A stretch of 64,000 nt of DNA from positions 203,647 to 267,646 of the forward strand of contig CANNFE010000005.1 of NCBI GenBank assembly GCA_947503775.1, in the 5' to 3' direction. A program made the translations under genes and the position numbers. Positions 1 to 8,467 of the stretch are shown in pieces. Source of the DNA: an uncultured Paracoccaceae bacterium. GTDB taxonomy: Bacteria > Pseudomonadota > Alphaproteobacteria > Rhodobacterales > Rhodobacteraceae. The notes beneath the pieces were generated by a model. That model did not search any database. It was not told where the DNA came from and saw only the letters and a list, made by a program, of their open reading frames with translations. Each line of letters starts with the position of its first letter. The first letter of the stretch is position 1.

Positions 1-213
1 TTGTACCAGCGGGACGGTGAAGTCTGGACGCAGCATCATCTCGCCGCGCTGGGGATCCTGCGTTGTGTAGGCCCGGGCGCGGATATCCTCTCCGTAAAGA
101 TCGAGAAGGGTTTCGGCGGGCTGAAGGATTCCGGTCTCGAAGGGCTGGGCGCCACGGTCCGTGAAATGGGCAAGAAGGCGCGCGGCCTCGGCGCGGATAG
201 CGGGGGCGGTCAT
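1..213 (-). CDS. hisZ: ATP phosphoribosyltransferase regulatory subunit, N-terminal fragment
   Basis: The minus strand reads ATG at 213-211 and stays open to the window edge, giving 71 residues that begin MTAPAIRAEAARLLAHF and include the segments FETGILQPAETLLDLYGEDI and LRPDFTVP. This is the N-terminus of HisZ, a catalytically inactive HisS paralogue that pairs with short-form HisG in the first step of histidine biosynthesis. The start lies one base after the hisS stop, so the two are co-transcribed, and hisG would be expected next, outside the window. The identification rests on the class II synthetase-like motif and on the hisS-hisZ order usual in Rhodobacteraceae. Confidence 0.85.
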   Translation of the reverse strand, partial: MTAPAIRAEAARLLAHFTDRGAQPFETGILQPAETLLDLYGEDIRARAYTTQDPQRGEMMLRPDFTVPLVQ

Positions 214-214
214 G

Positions 215-1699
215 CTATTGATGCCGCTTAAGAATCTTCTGCACTTCTGCCACCAGGTCCTCTGCCGGAACCTCGATTTGCGAAGGATTGTCTTTCCATT
301 CTTCCAGCGTCGCCGTCTCCGAGAGTTCGGCCCCGAGGATCAGGTCCTTGATCTGGACGACGCCCCGGGCGGCCTCGTCCTCGCCTTGGATGATCGCGGC
401 GGGGCTTTCGCGTTTGTCCGCGTATTTCAACTGGTTGCCGAAGTTTTTGGGATTGCCGAGGTAAAGCTCCGCCCGGATCCCGGCATTGCGCAGATCAGTG
501 GCCATGGCCTGATAGTCAGCCAGGCGGCTGCGATCCATGACGGTCACGACGACCGGTCCGCGCGCCCCGGTCTTGACGCGGCCCGTGGCATGGAGAGCGG
601 CGAGCAGACGGTCGACGCCGATGGAAATACCTGTGGCGGGGACAGCCTGACCAGTGAAGCGCTTGACGAGATCATCGTAGCGCCCGCCCCCTGCAACAGA
701 GCCGAACTGCCGGATTTGTCCTTTCTCATCAGTGACTTCGAAGGTCAGCTCGGCCTCGTAGACGGGACCGGTATAGTAGCCGAGACCGCGAACCGTGGCG
801 GGATCGATCAGAATGCGGTCGGGGCCGTAGCCTTGGGCCTCGAGCAGAGTGGCGATCTGGGCGAGTTCCTCTACCCCGTCCAGGCCGATCTGGGCCGTGC
901 CGACGATCTCGCGAAGGCAGGCGACGGTCTCTGCTCCGGTATCGCGGCGCGCCTCGATGAAGGCCATGATCGTGTCGGTCTGCCCAGGGGATAGTCCGGC
1001 CCCCTTGGTGAAATCACCGCTCTCGTCCTTGCGGCCTTCGCGAAGCAAGGCGCGCACGCCATCCGGACCGAGCCGGTCGAGTTTGTCGATGGCGCGCAGG
1101 ACGATCCCGCGCTCGGTTTCGTGGGTTTCCGAGAGACCGGCGGCCTCCATCACGCCGTTGAGGACCTTGCGGTTGTTGACGCGGATCACGTACTGACTGC
1201 CCAGCCCGAGCTCTTCGAACGTGTCGGCGAGCATGGCGCAGATCTCGGCATCCGCGGCCATCGACGCCGTCCCAACGGTGTCCGCATCGCATTGATAAAA
1301 CTGCCGAAATCGCCCCGGTCCCGGCTTTTCGTTGCGCCAGACCGGGCCCATCGCATAGCGGCGATAGGGCATCGGCAGGTCGCCCCTGTGCTGGGCGTAG
1401 ACGCGGGCCAGCGGCGCGGTCAGGTCGTAGCGGAGGGCGAGCCAGTCGCCGTCTTCCTCGCCCGGTTCTTGGAAGGCGAAGATGCCGGCATTGGGGCGAT
1501 CCACGTCAGGCAGGAAGGAGCCCAGCGCCTCGACCGTCTCGATGGCGGGGCTTTCTAGGGCATCGAAGCCATAGCGGTGATAGACCTCGGCGATGGTGCG
1601 CAGCATCTCGGTGCGGGCGGTGACCTCGGCGCCGAAATAGTCGCGCAAACCGCGCGGGTTGGCCGCTTTGGGGCGGGGCTGTTTCTTGACTTTGGCCAT
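215..1699 (-). CDS. hisS: Histidyl-tRNA synthetase
   Basis: This 494-residue cytoplasmic class II aminoacyl-tRNA synthetase charges tRNA-His. The class II core is visible: the motif 2 region ([16 protein letters not shown], then [21 protein letters not shown]) and motif 3 with [17 protein letters not shown] and [13 protein letters not shown]. An anticodon-binding domain follows at the C-terminus. The frame is open further upstream to 1858, but the start at 1699 ([23 protein letters not shown]) is preferred: the extension is unlike the family and would run into slyX on the other strand. It is followed after one base by hisZ. Confidence 0.95.
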   Translation of the reverse strand: MAKVKKQPRPKAANPRGLRDYFGAEVTARTEMLRTIAEVYHRYGFDALESPAIETVEALGSFLPDVDRPNAGIFAFQEPGEEDGDWLALRYDLTAPLARVYAQHRGDLPMPYRRYAMGPVWRNEKPGPGRFRQFYQCDADTVGTASMAADAEICAMLADTFEELGLGSQYVIRVNNRKVLNGVMEAAGLSETHETERGIVLRAIDKLDRLGPDGVRALLREGRKDESGDFTKGAGLSPGQTDTIMAFIEARRDTGAETVACLREIVGTAQIGLDGVEELAQIATLLEAQGYGPDRILIDPATVRGLGYYTGPVYEAELTFEVTDEKGQIRQFGSVAGGGRYDDLVKRFTGQAVPATGISIGVDRLLAALHATGRVKTGARGPVVVTVMDRSRLADYQAMATDLRNAGIRAELYLGNPKNFGNQLKYADKRESPAAIIQGEDEAARGVVQIKDLILGAELSETATLEEWKDNPSQIEVPAEDLVAEVQKILKRHQ

Positions 1700-1802
1700 C
1701 GGGATGCCTTCCGGATCGTGCGCGAGCCGTCTAGCGTGGGGCTGCGCGGGGGGCAACAGTCGCCGGGCCAAGAGGCGGCAGGCGGCAACGTAAGGTGTTG
1801 AT

Positions 1803-2009
1803 ATGACAACGGATCTCATCAAGCTGGAAGAGCGGATCGCGGAGCTCTCGAAGGTCACCGATGATCTGAGCGCGGTCGTGGCCCGTCAGGACGCCGAAAT
1901 CGCGGTCCTGCAACGACGGGTTCAGATGCTGATGGAGCGGGAGGCGGGCCGCGAAGCGGAGGGCGGCGGAGGCGTGGTTCTGGGCGATGAACGCCCGCCG
2001 CATTACTAG
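1803..2009 (+). CDS. slyX: SlyX family protein
   Basis: This 68-residue small cytoplasmic protein is almost entirely predicted coiled coil ([19 protein letters not shown], then [18 protein letters not shown]) and ends in the PPHY tail typical of SlyX. The family has no established biochemical function. It is divergent from hisS with about 100 bases between the two starts, so the promoters must lie in that short gap. Length and heptad pattern match the family. Confidence 0.85.
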   Translation: MTTDLIKLEERIAELSKVTDDLSAVVARQDAEIAVLQRRVQMLMEREAGREAEGGGGVVLGDERPPHY

Positions 2010-2012
2010 CGG

Positions 2013-2174
2013 TCAGTCGCGGCGCTCGCCCTCGTCCTCGGGCGGTTCTATAATGATATCAGTCTCTTCATTCGGTTTTTTCGGTCGTTTCGCGATCCGG
2101 GACTTGGACGTCAGATAGAACGCGGCGACGACGACAATTCCGATGAGAAGCGTGATGAGGACGATATCTGTCAT
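2013..2174 (-). CDS. Small single-pass membrane protein
   Basis: This 53-residue ORF begins MTDIVLITLLIGIVVVAAFYL, one hydrophobic helix starting at the N-terminus. It continues with a basic stretch (SKSRIAKRPKKP) and an acidic tail (IIEPPEDEGERRD). An AGAGAG stretch precedes the ATG. It converges on slyX, with the stop codons three bases apart. I do not recognise a family. The clean start, ribosome-binding-like sequence and membrane/basic/acidic layout suggest it is real. Confidence 0.6.
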   Translation of the reverse strand: MTDIVLITLLIGIVVVAAFYLTSKSRIAKRPKKPNEETDIIIEPPEDEGERRD

Positions 2175-2219
2175 ATCGGAACTCTCTTACCTGACCGTGG
2201 CATATTGATGACCAGGCCC

Positions 2220-2798
2220 CTATTGCTCAAGGGAAGAGGCGATCAGATTTCGGTTATGAATGAGGAACTCCGCCCAGGTCTCGTTCGTGGCGAAGCGCTG
2301 ATAGGCGATGATGAAGGTCGCCTGATTTTCCAATCGTGACAGACGCTTACCGCAAGGTTTGCCTGTCCCGACGCCACAGGTGGCGCGCTTGATCACTTCA
2401 TAGGCGGTGTCGGTGGGGCTATAGGGAACGGACGCCGGGGTGGCCTGATACCGCACGAATTCATGGGCTCCGGGAGTGCCGGTCGTCACGAGGGCGGCCA
2501 TGAACTGGCGAGGGCAGCCATCGGTGAAACCGGTCAGGAAGAAGGGGCGCATCCGCGTGCTTTGGGGGTCGCTGTCATAGAGCGTAACCCCTTGACGTGT
2601 ATCGGGAAAACGGCCGATCTTGGCGGCATCGCGGGTGACGTCCATGCCGCATCTGCGCACCATCTGGCCGAAGGCCGGGGCGGCTCCGGACGGCAAATCG
2701 ATGGTGTCGGCGCCCTGAGACAGGCGGGTCACATCGGCGGCAGGGTCGCACGCAGCAAGAAAGCCCAGCAAAAGCAGGGCACCCAAAGATCTGATCAT
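2220..2798 (-). CDS. Putative lipoprotein, function unknown
   Basis: This 192-residue protein starts with a lipoprotein signal peptide, MIRSLGALLLLGFLAAC, where C17 would be the lipidated cysteine. The mature part has further cysteines (RRCGMD, DGCPRQF, ATCGVGTGKPCGKR) suggesting disulfides and therefore a periplasmic location. The central region has a beta-rich look (TRMRPFFLTGFTDGCPRQF). It resembles roseobacter envelope proteins but I cannot name a family. The gene is probably monocistronic or shares a transcript with the small membrane protein downstream. Confidence 0.75.
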   Translation of the reverse strand: MIRSLGALLLLGFLAACDPAADVTRLSQGADTIDLPSGAAPAFGQMVRRCGMDVTRDAAKIGRFPDTRQGVTLYDSDPQSTRMRPFFLTGFTDGCPRQFMAALVTTGTPGAHEFVRYQATPASVPYSPTDTAYEVIKRATCGVGTGKPCGKRLSRLENQATFIIAYQRFATNETWAEFLIHNRNLIASSLEQ

Positions 2799-3199
2799 GT
2801 CGGTCGTCCAGCAAGAACAATGACTTGTGATATCGCGCCGGGGCGGGCTTGGCCATTGCGACGCCGCGGCGCGGGGCGGGATCGGCGGAGTGGCGCTGCC
2901 ATATATGAACGATCCGTAACCCCTGCACCGGGCTGGCCGGCGAGGACCGCGGCGAATCAGAGGTTAACGCGTTGTTTTGCGGGACATCGGCGTGGCGGCA
3001 TCCGGTCGGAGTACCGTCGGCATCCGGGAGGAGGGAAATCGCCGAGAGACGAGCTTAACCAAGCGGGCGGTGGTGGCCCGCGCAACACTTTGTGGGGCTT
3101 GAGGACAATGGTTCGTCTTTGGCGTGATTGTTCAAAAAAATTCATAAGCCGTGACTTATTGATCGAAAAGGCTCCCCCGGGCCCGCGCAGATCCCGATC
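2799..3199. other. Intergenic region without a convincing gene
   Basis: About 400 bases separate the lipoprotein start from the end of the next minus-strand gene. The weak ORFs here are short and their composition is not gene-like. The notable content is the 78-bp repeat at 2954-3031. A T/A-rich patch follows near 3130-3165, which could be a promoter or an untranslated end. Confidence 0.5.
2954..3031 (+). repeat. 78-bp dispersed intergenic element, copy 1
   Basis: The element opens with GAATCAGAGGTTAA, has 31 bases ending in GCGG, and closes with three consecutive 11-base units at 2999-3009, 3010-3020 and 3021-3031 (CATCCGGTCGG, AGTACCGTCGG, CATCCGGGAGG). A second copy at 63731-63808 has exactly the same total length and internal spacing. 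The 11-base period is close to one DNA turn, which would suit a protein-binding array. The GGTTAA with a following T-rich stretch also loosely resembles a TTAA-N7-TTAA site. Function is unknown. Confidence 0.7.
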
Positions 3200-3865
3200 T
3201 CAGTCCTCGCCCAAATCGTCGAAGAACGGATCCGCTTTCGGAAGATGGGACCATGCTGTCGCGATGAGGTCGTCCAGCCCCGAGAAGACCGAGCTGACCC
3301 GGGCGCGGCGACCGGAATCGAAAAAGAGATGATATTCGAGCGCATCTTGCGCGTAATGAACCCGCGTAATCTCGGCCCAGCGGTGTTTGACCGGGCGCAG
3401 TGTCCAACCGATGACTGCGAGCTCATAGTCGTCATAGGTGACGCGGGCGCGCAGGATCCAGATCAGGATGTAGAGAAAGAGAGCCGCGAACACGGCGGCG
3501 AGACCCTGCAGGGGAGGATGGGTCATCGTCAGGGCGGCCCAGATGAAAAGAGCGGTCAGGGCGACGCAGGAGATCGATCCGATCCAGAATGCCCCCGGTT
3601 TCAGATAAAGGATTCTCCGTCCGCCGATGACGTGATCGGTTCGGTCGCGCCCGCGCAGGGAGAGCCAGGTCAGACCGCCGATGAGGGCGATGTTCGCACC
3701 GATGGGCAGGACGATCTGTAGACCGATGGATCGCCAGCTTTCCCGGCTCGAGAGCAAATCGATAAACTGCGTCCGGGCTGCCGGAAAAGCCAGCGCGACC
3801 CCGATTACCGCCAGAAGAAGGAGAAGAAGGCCGCCCCAGACGAGCGGTTTGACGGATCTGCCCAT
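3200..3865 (-). CDS. Inner-membrane protein, function unknown
   Basis: This 221-residue protein has about four hydrophobic segments (LVWGGLLLLLLAVIGVALAF, IVLPIGANIALIGGLTWLSL, FWIGSISCVALTALFIWAAL, LAAVFAALFLYILIWIL). A soluble C-terminal domain of about 75 residues follows (TYDDYELAVIGWTLRPVKHRW onward), reminiscent of PH-like or YcxB-like tails. The ATG at 3865 is chosen because AAAGG sits about eight bases upstream; a GTG nine bases earlier is also possible. No catalytic motif is visible. It stands alone between intergenic stretches. Confidence 0.7.
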   Translation of the reverse strand: MGRSVKPLVWGGLLLLLLAVIGVALAFPAARTQFIDLLSSRESWRSIGLQIVLPIGANIALIGGLTWLSLRGRDRTDHVIGGRRILYLKPGAFWIGSISCVALTALFIWAALTMTHPPLQGLAAVFAALFLYILIWILRARVTYDDYELAVIGWTLRPVKHRWAEITRVHYAQDALEYHLFFDSGRRARVSSVFSGLDDLIATAWSHLPKADPFFDDLGED

Positions 3866-4069
3866 ACGCTTCACCTTTCGATTTGACGTAAAGTCGATGA
3901 GATCGCGATCGATCCAGGCAATTTTTAGGCTATCGGGTTGTTTAGGCTCGAAAATGAGAGGATGTGGCCGGGCTGTCTCGCCTCTTTGCGCCGGGGCCCT
4001 CGATAAAGCGATGCGACGGCTGTTCCTGCCTAGATCGCGCGCTGTCAGGCGAGAGGCCGAATCGGGGCC

Positions 4070-7000
4070 TTACGCATCCTCGACCGCCACCACTCCCGGC
4101 AGGGATTTGACGGCGCCCTTGATTTGCGGATTGACGGGGAAGTTTTGGCCGGTTTCGATCTCGACCTCTCCGGGGAGGGTGTCGTCCATCAGGACGAGGA
4201 TGATCGGGCCCTTGCCCGCGCGTTTGACGGTTTGGGCCGCCTCTTCGAGGACATGGGCGATGGTCGGGACGGCTTCGGGGTTGTCGATGAAGACGCGCAG
4301 GCCGCTGCTGCCCGCTTCGGCAACGGCGGTGTCGATGGGCGAGACGGAACGGCCGAGGAGCTTGAGCTGCTCGGCCTCCATCGTGGCCTCGACCTGCAGG
4401 ACGACCTGCGCGCCGGTTTCGAGGTAATCGCGGGACGCCTCGAGCGTGTCGGAGAACATGGTGACTTCGTATTGGCCGGTCGGATCGGAGAGCTGGACGA
4501 AGGCGAAGCGGTTGCCGCGCGCCGATTTACGTTCCTGTCGCCCGGCGACGGTGCCGGCCATCTTGAGGATCGCGGGGCCTTTTTCGGCGCGTTTGGTCAC
4601 CTCGTCGAGGGTCATGACCTGCTTGCGCTTGAGCGGGGCCATGTAATCGTCGAGCGGGTGGCCGGAGAGGTAGAAGCCGATGGCCTGGAATTCCTCGGCC
4701 AGACGTTCGGCGGGCAGCCAGTCCTGCACCGGGGAGAGGCGCGGCTCTGGCAGGTCGTCGCCCGCCTCGCCGAAGAGCGAGGTCTGGTTCGAGCCGCGCT
4801 GGTCGTGAATGGCGGCGGAATAGGCGGTGAGCGCGTCGAGGCTGTCGAAGATGCGGCGGCGGTTGGGGTCGAGCTGGTCGAAGGCCCCTGCCCGCGCCAG
4901 CATTTCCAAGGGCCGCTTGCCGACGCGCTTGAGATCGACGCGGCGGGCGAGGTCGAATACGTTGACGAAGGGCTTGGGGCCTCTTGCTTCGGTGATCAGG
5001 CGCATCGCCTCGACCCCGATATTCTTGAGCGCGCCAAGCGCGTAGAGGAGCGTGCCGTCCTTGACGGTGAAGGTCGCGTCGGAGCGGTTAAGGCAAGGGG
5101 GCTGCCACGGCAGGCGGAGGCCCTTTTTGACCTCTTGAAAGTAGATGGCGAGCTTGTCGGTGAGGTGGATGTCGCAATTCATGACGCCGGCCATGAACTC
5201 CACCGGGTGGTTCGCCTTGAGCCAGGCGGTCTGGTAGCTGACGACGGCATAGGCGGCGGCGTGGGATTTGTTGAAGCCGTAATTGGCGAACTTGTCGAGG
5301 AGGTTCCAGACCTCCATCGCCTTCTTTTCGTCCACGCCGTTGTCCTTGGCGCCCTTGAGGAATTTCGGCCGCTCGGCGTCCATCGCCTCCTGGATCTTCT
5401 TGCCCATCGCGCGGCGGAGCATGTCGGCGCCGCCAAGGCTATAGCCCGCCATGTCCTGCGCGATCTGCATCACCTGTTCCTGGTAGACGATGATGCCTTG
5501 GGTTTCGTCGAGGATGTGATCGACGAGGGGATGGAGCTTTTCGCGGTCCGAGATCCCGTTCTTGACCTCGCAGAACTTCGGGATGTTCTCCATCGGGCCG
5601 GGGCGGTAGAGGGCGACGAGGGCGATGATATCCTCGATGCAGTCGGGCTTCATGCGGCGGAGCGCATCCATCATGCCCGAGCTTTCCACCTGAAAGACGG
5701 CGACGGTCTTGGCGGCGGCGTAGAGTTTGTAGCTGGCCTCGTCATCGAGGGGGATCGCGCCGATGTCGTTTTCAGTGCCGGAGGCAGGCTCGTAAAGCTC
5801 GGTGCCGTCCGCGGAGCGGTGAATGGGGCGGGTTGCTGTGATCAGATCGAGGGCGTTCTGGATGACGGTGAGGGTCTTGAGGCCAAGGAAGTCGAATTTC
5901 ACGAGGCCCGCCTGTTCGACCCATTTCATGTTGAACTGGGTGGCCGGCATGTCCGAGCGCGGGTCCTGGTAGAGCGGGACCAGCTTGTCGAGAGGACGGT
6001 CACCGATGACGACGCCGGCGGCGTGAGTGGAGGCGTTGCGGAGCAGCCCCTCGAGCTGCTGGGCGTAGGTGAGAAGGCGGGAGACGACCTCTTCGGATTT
6101 GGCCTCTTCGCGCAGGCGCGGCTCGTCGGCGAGGGCCTTTTCGATCGAGACGGGTTTGACGCCTTCGACCGGGATCATCTTGGAAAGGCGGTCGACCTGG
6201 CCGTAGGGCATCTGCAGGACGCGGCCCACATCGCGGACGGCGGCCTTGGAGAGCAGCGCGCCGAAGGTGATGATCTGGCCGACCCGGTCGCGGCCGTATT
6301 TCTGCTGAACATAGCGGATGACCTCCTCGCGCCGGTCCATGCAGAAATCGATGTCGAAATCGGGCATCGAGATCCGCTCGGGGTTGAGGAAGCGTTCGAA
6401 AAGGAGGGAGTAGCGGAGGGGATCGAGGTCGGTAATCGTGAGCGCATAGGCCACGAGCGAGCCCGCACCGGAGCCGCGGCCGGGGCCGACGGGGATACCC
6501 TCGTCCTTGGACCATTTGATGAAATCCGCGACGATCAGGAAGTAGCCGGGAAAGCCCATGCCCTCGATGATCTTGAGCTCAAAGTCGAGGCGTTTCTCGT
6601 ACTCGTCGACCGTCGCGGCATGGGGGATGACGGCGAGGCGGGCCTTGAGACCGGCCTCGGCCTGGCGGCGCAGTTCCTCGACCTCGTCATCGGCGAATTT
6701 CGGCAGGATGGGATCGCGCTTGAATGCCTTGAAGGCGCAGCGGCGGGCGATCTCGACAGTGTTCTCGAGCGCTTCGGGCAGGTCGCCGAAGAGGGCGGCC
6801 ATCTCCTGCTGGGATTTGAAATAGTGCTGGGGCGTCAGGCGGCGGCGCGGTTCGTTCTGGTCGACATAGGCGCCATCGGCGATGCATAGCAGCGCGTCAT
6901 GCGCCTCGAAGAGCTCGGTCTTGGGGAAGTGGACGTCATTGGTGGCGACGATGGGCAGGTCCATCGCATAGGCCATCTCGAGATGGCCGCGTTCGGTGGG

Positions 7001-7558
7001 CTCCGGTGCGCCGTCCTCGCCGGGATGGCGCTGAAGCTCGACATAAAGGCGGCCGGGATAGATCGCGGCGAGGCGCGTCATCAGGCCCTGCGCCTTGGCG
7101 GTCTGGCCGAGGGTCAGGAGGCGCCCGATCGGGCCGTCCGGGCCGCCGGTCAGCGCGATGAGCCCATCGCTGTGGCCGGCGAGTTCGTCCAGCGTGACCT
7201 TTGGCAACTCGCCGCCCGCATCGAGATAGGCGCAGGAATTGAGGGCCATGAGGTTTTCGTAGCCGGTCTCGGTCTGGGCCAGCAGGACGATGGGTGCGGG
7301 CGGCTCGGGGCGCTTGCCGGGATCGGTGTCGAGATAGGCGACATCGATCTGGCAGCCGATGATCGGCTGGACCCCCGCCTTGACGGCCCCTTCGGAGAAT
7401 TCCAGCGCGCAAAAGAGGTTGTTGCTGTCGGTAACGGCCACGGCGGGCATGTCGCCTGCGGCGGCGAGACCGGGGAGTTTCTTGACCGGGACCGCGCCTT
7501 CGAGGAGCGAATATTCAGTGTGACAGCGCAGATGGATGAATCGGGGGGGGCCGGTCAT
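4070..7558 (-). CDS. dnaE: DNA polymerase III subunit alpha
   Basis: This 1162-residue protein is the replicative polymerase catalytic subunit and is close to the E. coli DnaE length. It has an N-terminal PHP domain (FIHLRCHTEYSLLEGAV, AVTDSNNLFCALEF). The C-family polymerase core follows, with catalytic acidic residues in PDFDIDFCMDRREEVIRY and the segments GPGRGSGAGSLVAYAL and NASTHAAGVVIGDRPL. A helix-hairpin-helix region (KNIGVEAMRLI) and an OB fold (KMAGTVAGRQERKSARGNRF) come next. The start at 7558 (MTGPPRFIHLRCHTEYS) matches the family; an in-frame ATG 57 bases upstream is less likely. It appears monocistronic. Confidence 0.97.
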   Translation of the reverse strand: MTGPPRFIHLRCHTEYSLLEGAVPVKKLPGLAAAGDMPAVAVTDSNNLFCALEFSEGAVKAGVQPIIGCQIDVAYLDTDPGKRPEPPAPIVLLAQTETGYENLMALNSCAYLDAGGELPKVTLDELAGHSDGLIALTGGPDGPIGRLLTLGQTAKAQGLMTRLAAIYPGRLYVELQRHPGEDGAPEPTERGHLEMAYAMDLPIVATNDVHFPKTELFEAHDALLCIADGAYVDQNEPRRRLTPQHYFKSQQEMAALFGDLPEALENTVEIARRCAFKAFKRDPILPKFADDEVEELRRQAEAGLKARLAVIPHAATVDEYEKRLDFELKIIEGMGFPGYFLIVADFIKWSKDEGIPVGPGRGSGAGSLVAYALTITDLDPLRYSLLFERFLNPERISMPDFDIDFCMDRREEVIRYVQQKYGRDRVGQIITFGALLSKAAVRDVGRVLQMPYGQVDRLSKMIPVEGVKPVSIEKALADEPRLREEAKSEEVVSRLLTYAQQLEGLLRNASTHAAGVVIGDRPLDKLVPLYQDPRSDMPATQFNMKWVEQAGLVKFDFLGLKTLTVIQNALDLITATRPIHRSADGTELYEPASGTENDIGAIPLDDEASYKLYAAAKTVAVFQVESSGMMDALRRMKPDCIEDIIALVALYRPGPMENIPKFCEVKNGISDREKLHPLVDHILDETQGIIVYQEQVMQIAQDMAGYSLGGADMLRRAMGKKIQEAMDAERPKFLKGAKDNGVDEKKAMEVWNLLDKFANYGFNKSHAAAYAVVSYQTAWLKANHPVEFMAGVMNCDIHLTDKLAIYFQEVKKGLRLPWQPPCLNRSDATFTVKDGTLLYALGALKNIGVEAMRLITEARGPKPFVNVFDLARRVDLKRVGKRPLEMLARAGAFDQLDPNRRRIFDSLDALTAYSAAIHDQRGSNQTSLFGEAGDDLPEPRLSPVQDWLPAERLAEEFQAIGFYLSGHPLDDYMAPLKRKQVMTLDEVTKRAEKGPAILKMAGTVAGRQERKSARGNRFAFVQLSDPTGQYEVTMFSDTLEASRDYLETGAQVVLQVEATMEAEQLKLLGRSVSPIDTAVAEAGSSGLRVFIDNPEAVPTIAHVLEEAAQTVKRAGKGPIILVLMDDTLPGEVEIETGQNFPVNPQIKGAVKSLPGVVAVEDA

Positions 7559-7633
7559 GGGACCACAATATGTGGTGTTGGGTGCCGGGGAAAGCGGCGG
7601 CTGAGGGTTGTCCACAGGAAATTTGCGGAAGGC

Positions 7634-7996
7634 TCAGGCGGGCTGGACGAATTCCAGGCGGTTGCCGAAGGGATCGCTGGCATAGAACCGGGTGAGGCCG
7701 GGCAGCGCGGAGAGATCCGTCACGTCGATCCCGGCGGCGATCAGCCGCTTGCGGAGCGCATGCAGATCATGGGTCGTGAAGGCGGGATGGGCTTTGCGGG
7801 CCGGATGAAACGGATCCTCGATCCCCAGATGCAGGCGCACGGTGCCGGTTTCGAACCAGAGGCCGCCGCGAGCGGCAAGGACTTTGGGCTTTTCAACCTC
7901 GGGCAGATCGAGATGGCCCGCATAGAAGGCGCGCGCGCTGTCTTCGCTTTGCGGAGGGATGGCCAGTTGGACGTGATGGAGCGCTGTGAGGGTCAT
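7634..7996 (-). CDS. VOC-fold (glyoxalase/bleomycin-resistance type) protein
   Basis: This 120-residue protein begins MTLTALHHVQLAIPPQSEDSA and has the repeated beta-alpha-beta-beta-beta layout of the VOC superfamily. Likely metal-ligand positions are in HHVQLAI and in the final FYASDPFGNRLEFVQ, where the Glu is typical. VOC enzymes include lyases, dioxygenases and resistance proteins, so the substrate cannot be assigned. The frame is open 53 codons further upstream, but that part is low-complexity and runs into a repeat, so the start at 7996 is preferred. It lies upstream of dnaE on the same strand. Confidence 0.8.
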   Translation of the reverse strand: MTLTALHHVQLAIPPQSEDSARAFYAGHLDLPEVEKPKVLAARGGLWFETGTVRLHLGIEDPFHPARKAHPAFTTHDLHALRKRLIAAGIDVTDLSALPGLTRFYASDPFGNRLEFVQPA

Positions 7997-8151
7997 GGGG
8001 GCTTTTGTAAGGGTGGTCAGGTAAGGCCGGTAGAGGTTTCCCGTGTGCGGGTCTTTGGACATGGGACGCTCCTCGTTCGGAGGCGGATCGTCTTGAGGAG
8101 GATCCTTGTCCCCTTTCTCACCGGTTTCGAGAGGAGTTGGGTCTTTGGCCA

Positions 8152-8173
8152 GCATATTTAGAGCCAGATGAAG
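8152..8173 (+). repeat. REP-like motif, intergenic copy 1
   Basis: The sequence is GCATATTT, then AGA, then GCCAGATGAAG. Related copies are at 9802-9823, 11925-11946 and 15621-15643. This copy lies about 40 bases before the GTTAAGG double repeat, an arrangement also seen at 15621-15694. Confidence 0.65.
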
Positions 8174-8214
8174 CGGAGGGTGCGCGATTGGGACGCGGTC
8201 TTCTTCCGGGAGGC

Positions 8215-8246
8215 GTTAAGGTTAATGGCGGTTAAGGTTAACCCGG
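8215..8246 (+). repeat. Two 16-bp GTTAAGG units, copy 1
   Basis: The two units are GTTAAGGTTAATGGCG (8215-8230) and GTTAAGGTTAACCCGG (8231-8246). A near-identical pair is at 15663-15694, again just after a REP-like GCATATTT motif, so the two parts seem to travel as one composite element. Confidence 0.7.
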
Positions 8247-8312
8247 TGAGGGGATGGCGGGGATTGGGAGGGTGCCTGGGTCTGTCGGGGCGGGTGTTTG
8301 GGATCTTTTATT

Positions 8313-8350
8313 CGCGGATTGGCTTTGGGAGCATCCGCGGATTGGCTTTG
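8313..8350 (+). repeat. 15-bp direct repeat
   Basis: CGCGGATTGGCTTTG occurs at 8313-8327 and again at 8336-8350, a 23-base period. It lies in noncoding sequence between the GTTAAGG units and the hairpin. Confidence 0.6.
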
Positions 8351-8429
8351 TGGGACCTTCAGTGTCGCTGCGCTGCGTTCGGACCGGCGGCGCGCGCCGG
8401 CGCGAGGGAGGGTGCCGGCAGATGGGGCT

Positions 8430-8461
8430 GGCCGGATGCGATTTGGGCGCTGCATCCGGCC
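8430..8461 (-). terminator. Hairpin downstream of the 8468-8902 lipoprotein gene
   Basis: GGCCGGATGC at 8430-8439 pairs perfectly with GCATCCGGCC at 8452-8461 around a 12-base loop. It lies just past the stop of the minus-strand lipoprotein gene. There is no clear T-tract, so a role in termination or mRNA end protection is an inference. Confidence 0.4.
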
Positions 8462-8467
8462 GGCGCC

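Larger units (their letters stand above)
7997..8467. other. Repeat-rich intergenic region
   Basis: This 470-base stretch has no convincing gene. It contains a REP-like motif (8152-8173), a twice-repeated 16-base unit (8215-8246), a 15-base direct repeat (8313-8327 and 8336-8350) and a long hairpin (8430-8461). The VOC frame stays open leftward into the REP-like motif, but the translated extension is proline- and aspartate-rich and not family-like. Confidence 0.6.

Noticed and set aside
4124..6889. 921-codon plus-strand ORF
   Set aside because: It is antisense to dnaE. Long antisense frames are common in GC-rich genes, and the translation is Asp/Gly/Val-rich with no family motifs.
7997..8155. 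53-codon N-terminal extension of the VOC protein
   Set aside because: It is low-complexity, rich in Pro and Asp, runs into a REP-like motif, and the family starts at 7996.
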